DNA of 64,000 nt from the NCBI GenBank assembly GCA_951640165.1, contig OX621255.1, positions 7,502,001 to 7,566,000 of the forward strand, given 5' to 3'. This DNA is from Pseudoips prasinana. Taxonomy: Eukaryota; Arthropoda; Insecta; Lepidoptera; Nolidae. Both the position numbers and the translations under genes were made by a program. Below, piece after piece: positions 61,898 through 64,000 of this stretch. The notes below the pieces were generated by a model, which ran no database searches, was not told the origin of the DNA, and worked only from the letters and a program-made list of their open reading frames with translations. Every line of letters starts with the position of its first letter. The first letter of the stretch is position 1.

Positions 61898-62944
61898 ACT
61901 AAGTATATTAATAAAAGATGACATATAGATACTCTGAATAGAATTTTCATTATTTTTAAACGGCGTGGTGCGAACATTTTTTTGTTAACTGTACATGTTT
62001 TCATATAACATGAAGAAAATTAAACGTCTGTATTAGAATTTATATTGCATTATTCAGGCCTTTGTGGGGGAACTAAAGCAAACGTTTTACTGTTGTTTAT
62101 GTAAGGATTACGTAAACAAATATATAATATATACTGAACCATATACATTTGAACGACGAAAATATCGTAAGTAAGTAGTAAATCGTATATCAGTATGTAT
62201 TGATATTAAATTTATTAATGTTACGGATTAAGAGGCTGACAGTAACCAAAAAAGTATTTTAAACAGTGTATCTCCTGAGTTCGTGGTTCGTTTACGTGAG
62301 TATTTGGAAAGCGAACATCAAAATGGCGGACCGCTGTTGCCATTGTCACAGAATTTATATATTTATTAATTAAATTAAATATAGTATTAACACACAACCG
62401 GAAAAAAACTCATTAGATTGATGAAATTAAAATAATGTAAGCGGTAGGCGGCTGTAGGCGTAGGCGGCTGTAGGTTACAGGGAATACTGTTAGATATCAT
62501 TACCGTAACCTAGTAATGGACTACTAACTAACTACATTGATTACCTACTCCTTTGGTTTGGGGAGTAATCTGGGTTCCAAAGGCTCTGAAGCTCATAACT
62601 TTGGCAAGGAACTAATTCAATTTCCATATGACCAAATGGTTGTTTTTTACTTGGGCAAATGTTCTAAATATATGACGTTGACTTTTATAATATTGTTAAC
62701 ATTAAAACTTGGATTAAAAACTTAAAATGCAAGGGTGCAACTTCGTTTTAATTTAATAAAAACTTTTACTGATAAATAGCCTCACTTCTGGAATGCATTC
62801 AAGTTTGTGTAACGCCCAACTTTACATTGGTGAAAGAAAAGTTTGAATCTCAAAGTTTTTATTTAAGTAGACGCAGAAAAAGAATATCTAGAAGTGGATG
62901 AGAGCAAGGATTTATTTCTTTGTTTATATTATCGTGTCGTGTTG
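61898..62944. other. unassigned sequence
   Basis: Apart from a mini-satellite at 62440-62475 (GTAGGCGGCTGTAGGC repeated about twice) nothing is recognised; frames are short. Confidence 0.3.
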
Positions 62945-63135
62945 TTGACTGTGTGGTGATGGCGAAGAATATCATCACTCCATCTCATCCCATGAGGGGC
63001 GTAGAAATCGTCCGAGGGAATACCTACCAGAGAACGGGCAGCAGCGTTTTTCTGGGAACTATGACCACCAAAATGCGATCGCCAACCCGTCTGCCAAGCT
63101 TGGTGATTATGGCATATGGGGAGGCTGATGTTATT
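62945..63135 (+). mobile_element. SINE family G variant
   Basis: ATCATCACTCCATCTCATCC, GGCGTAGAAATCGTC, AGAGAACGGGCAGCAGC, GCGATCGCCAACCCGTCTGC and ATGGGGAGGCTGATG match 50240-50450. Confidence 0.65.
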
Positions 63136-64000
63136 TTTTCGTGGAGTTACCATCAGTATATTATTTGTTATTAGTTAGAATGGTGTTAGATCTGAACAAG
63201 CCATCCAGCATGACGCCTTTGACATAGCTTAACGAGTATTATCTCTACAGCTGGTACCAGTAGCTCAATGCGTTATCCGAAGCAGAAAACTCTCAGAAAT
63301 TAAACTACATTGGGGGGCACCTATCTATAGATTGAGCGCTCTAGTTAATCGATCACATACCTCAATAATATTTACACATTGTTACAATCGGTTGTTGAGA
63401 AGAATTATTTAAGACGTTGTAATAAGGACATTAATCATTTTGTTTCAAATTCATCTAATAATGTTTATCTAAAGAATTTTAACAGTGAGAAAATATTGTT
63501 ATTGAAATGTCTATTATTTAAAGATATGAAATAAGCAAATTAAAGAAAGATAACCTTCTCATCCAATAAATTAAATTAGCATTATTAAGCAGCAAGAAAT
63601 TTTAAATATCCACGATTGTAGTTCACTACAATACTATAATTTGGGATGAATAATGGTTCGGTTCAGTCCGTCCATCAGTCATAGCAAAATTTCTTACTTA
63701 ACCTTCTAGCAAATTAACTGGATAAATATTTTATCTCATTTTGCAAAAGATATCAGAAAGTTGAAGTATGGGTCCCTTCCACACGTGATCCCATATAATT
63801 TAATTTTGATGAGTGATTAATAAAATCAATATTTCCTTACTCATTTACGCGTTATTATTAAATTAAATAATTACGCTTGATAAATGTTGAAGTAATACTC
63901 ACTATGGCAGGTAGCTGAAAATCAGCGTTACGGCCACATCGTGGTTGTAACATCTTGCTAAGCTGCTAGCCATTTGAGCGCATAAAAAACTGTTTTTGTA
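63136..64000. other. unassigned AT-rich sequence
   Basis: A frame at about 63345-63533 (plus) is open for 60 codons but rich in Asn, Leu and Lys as expected from AT-rich DNA, and I recognise no motif. Confidence 0.3.

Noticed and set aside
62920..63174. 84-codon frame as a host gene
   Set aside because: It lies within a SINE family G copy.

Overview
The window looks like nuclear DNA of a moth or butterfly (Lepidoptera). It is AT-rich and packed with element types characteristic of that order: short Helitrons whose 3' end reads GGGGCACAGCTAG, several tRNA-headed SINE families ending in (ATT)n, RTE and Jockey-group LINEs, and a mariner DNA transposon. I cannot name the species. I found no host gene, rRNA gene, functional tRNA gene, CRISPR array or operon. 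Two short open stretches (11769-11942 minus, 47703-47948 plus) are offered only as weak exon candidates. The window is best read as intergenic or intronic sequence built by repeated, often nested, transposon insertion.

Autonomous-type coding capacity. Two mariner copies (1-1228, cut by the window edge, and 38029-39310, complete) carry intact transposase genes that I could distinguish at one base. A LINE at about 1586-4590 (minus) keeps endonuclease and reverse transcriptase with one in-frame stop and two frameshifts. A 5'-truncated LINE at 16879-18308 (plus) has an unbroken reverse transcriptase frame. A Jockey-group LINE at 56987-58712 (minus) has one frameshift. RTE-type LINE pieces occur at 19599-19750, 20935, 23880, 30250, 31230, 41041, 46243, 55478-56404 and 60195.

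Non-autonomous elements. These include about 20 Helitron copies or fragments in several families, SINE families labelled here A to G (E is 5S-rRNA-derived), and a GC-rich PIF/Harbinger-like pair (4815-5061 and 25117-25911). There are also three short inverted-repeat families (CAACATG type, GTAC-flanked type, CAGTACCC type) and dispersed families labelled Q, R, V, W and Y. Family letters are local to this report.

Layout. 0-7 kb: mariner, LINE, Harbinger MITE, Helitron containing a MITE, CAGTACCC element. 7-15 kb: families W, R, Q, a tandem duplication carrying a Helitron, SINE A, tandem Helitrons. 15-19 kb: a large inverted-repeat complex of SINE C, a LINE inside a SINE, and a triple Helitron array. 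19-31 kb: RTE pieces, (TA)74, a foldback structure, two phrase-repeat elements (22.8 and 29.4 kb), the long Harbinger element, and several near-perfect palindromes. 31-46 kb: nested SINEs and Helitrons, the second mariner, family Y. 46-64 kb: RTE, SINEs, Jockey LINE, nested MITE in SINE, Helitrons.

Many insertions are nested, so the order of events can be read directly and several empty target sites are available inside the window. The most unusual structures are the two elements flanked by inverted arrays of a degenerate 15-20 bp phrase, the inverted-repeat complex at 15.1-16.2 kb, and the set of 16-45 bp near-perfect palindromes with 3-8 nt loops.
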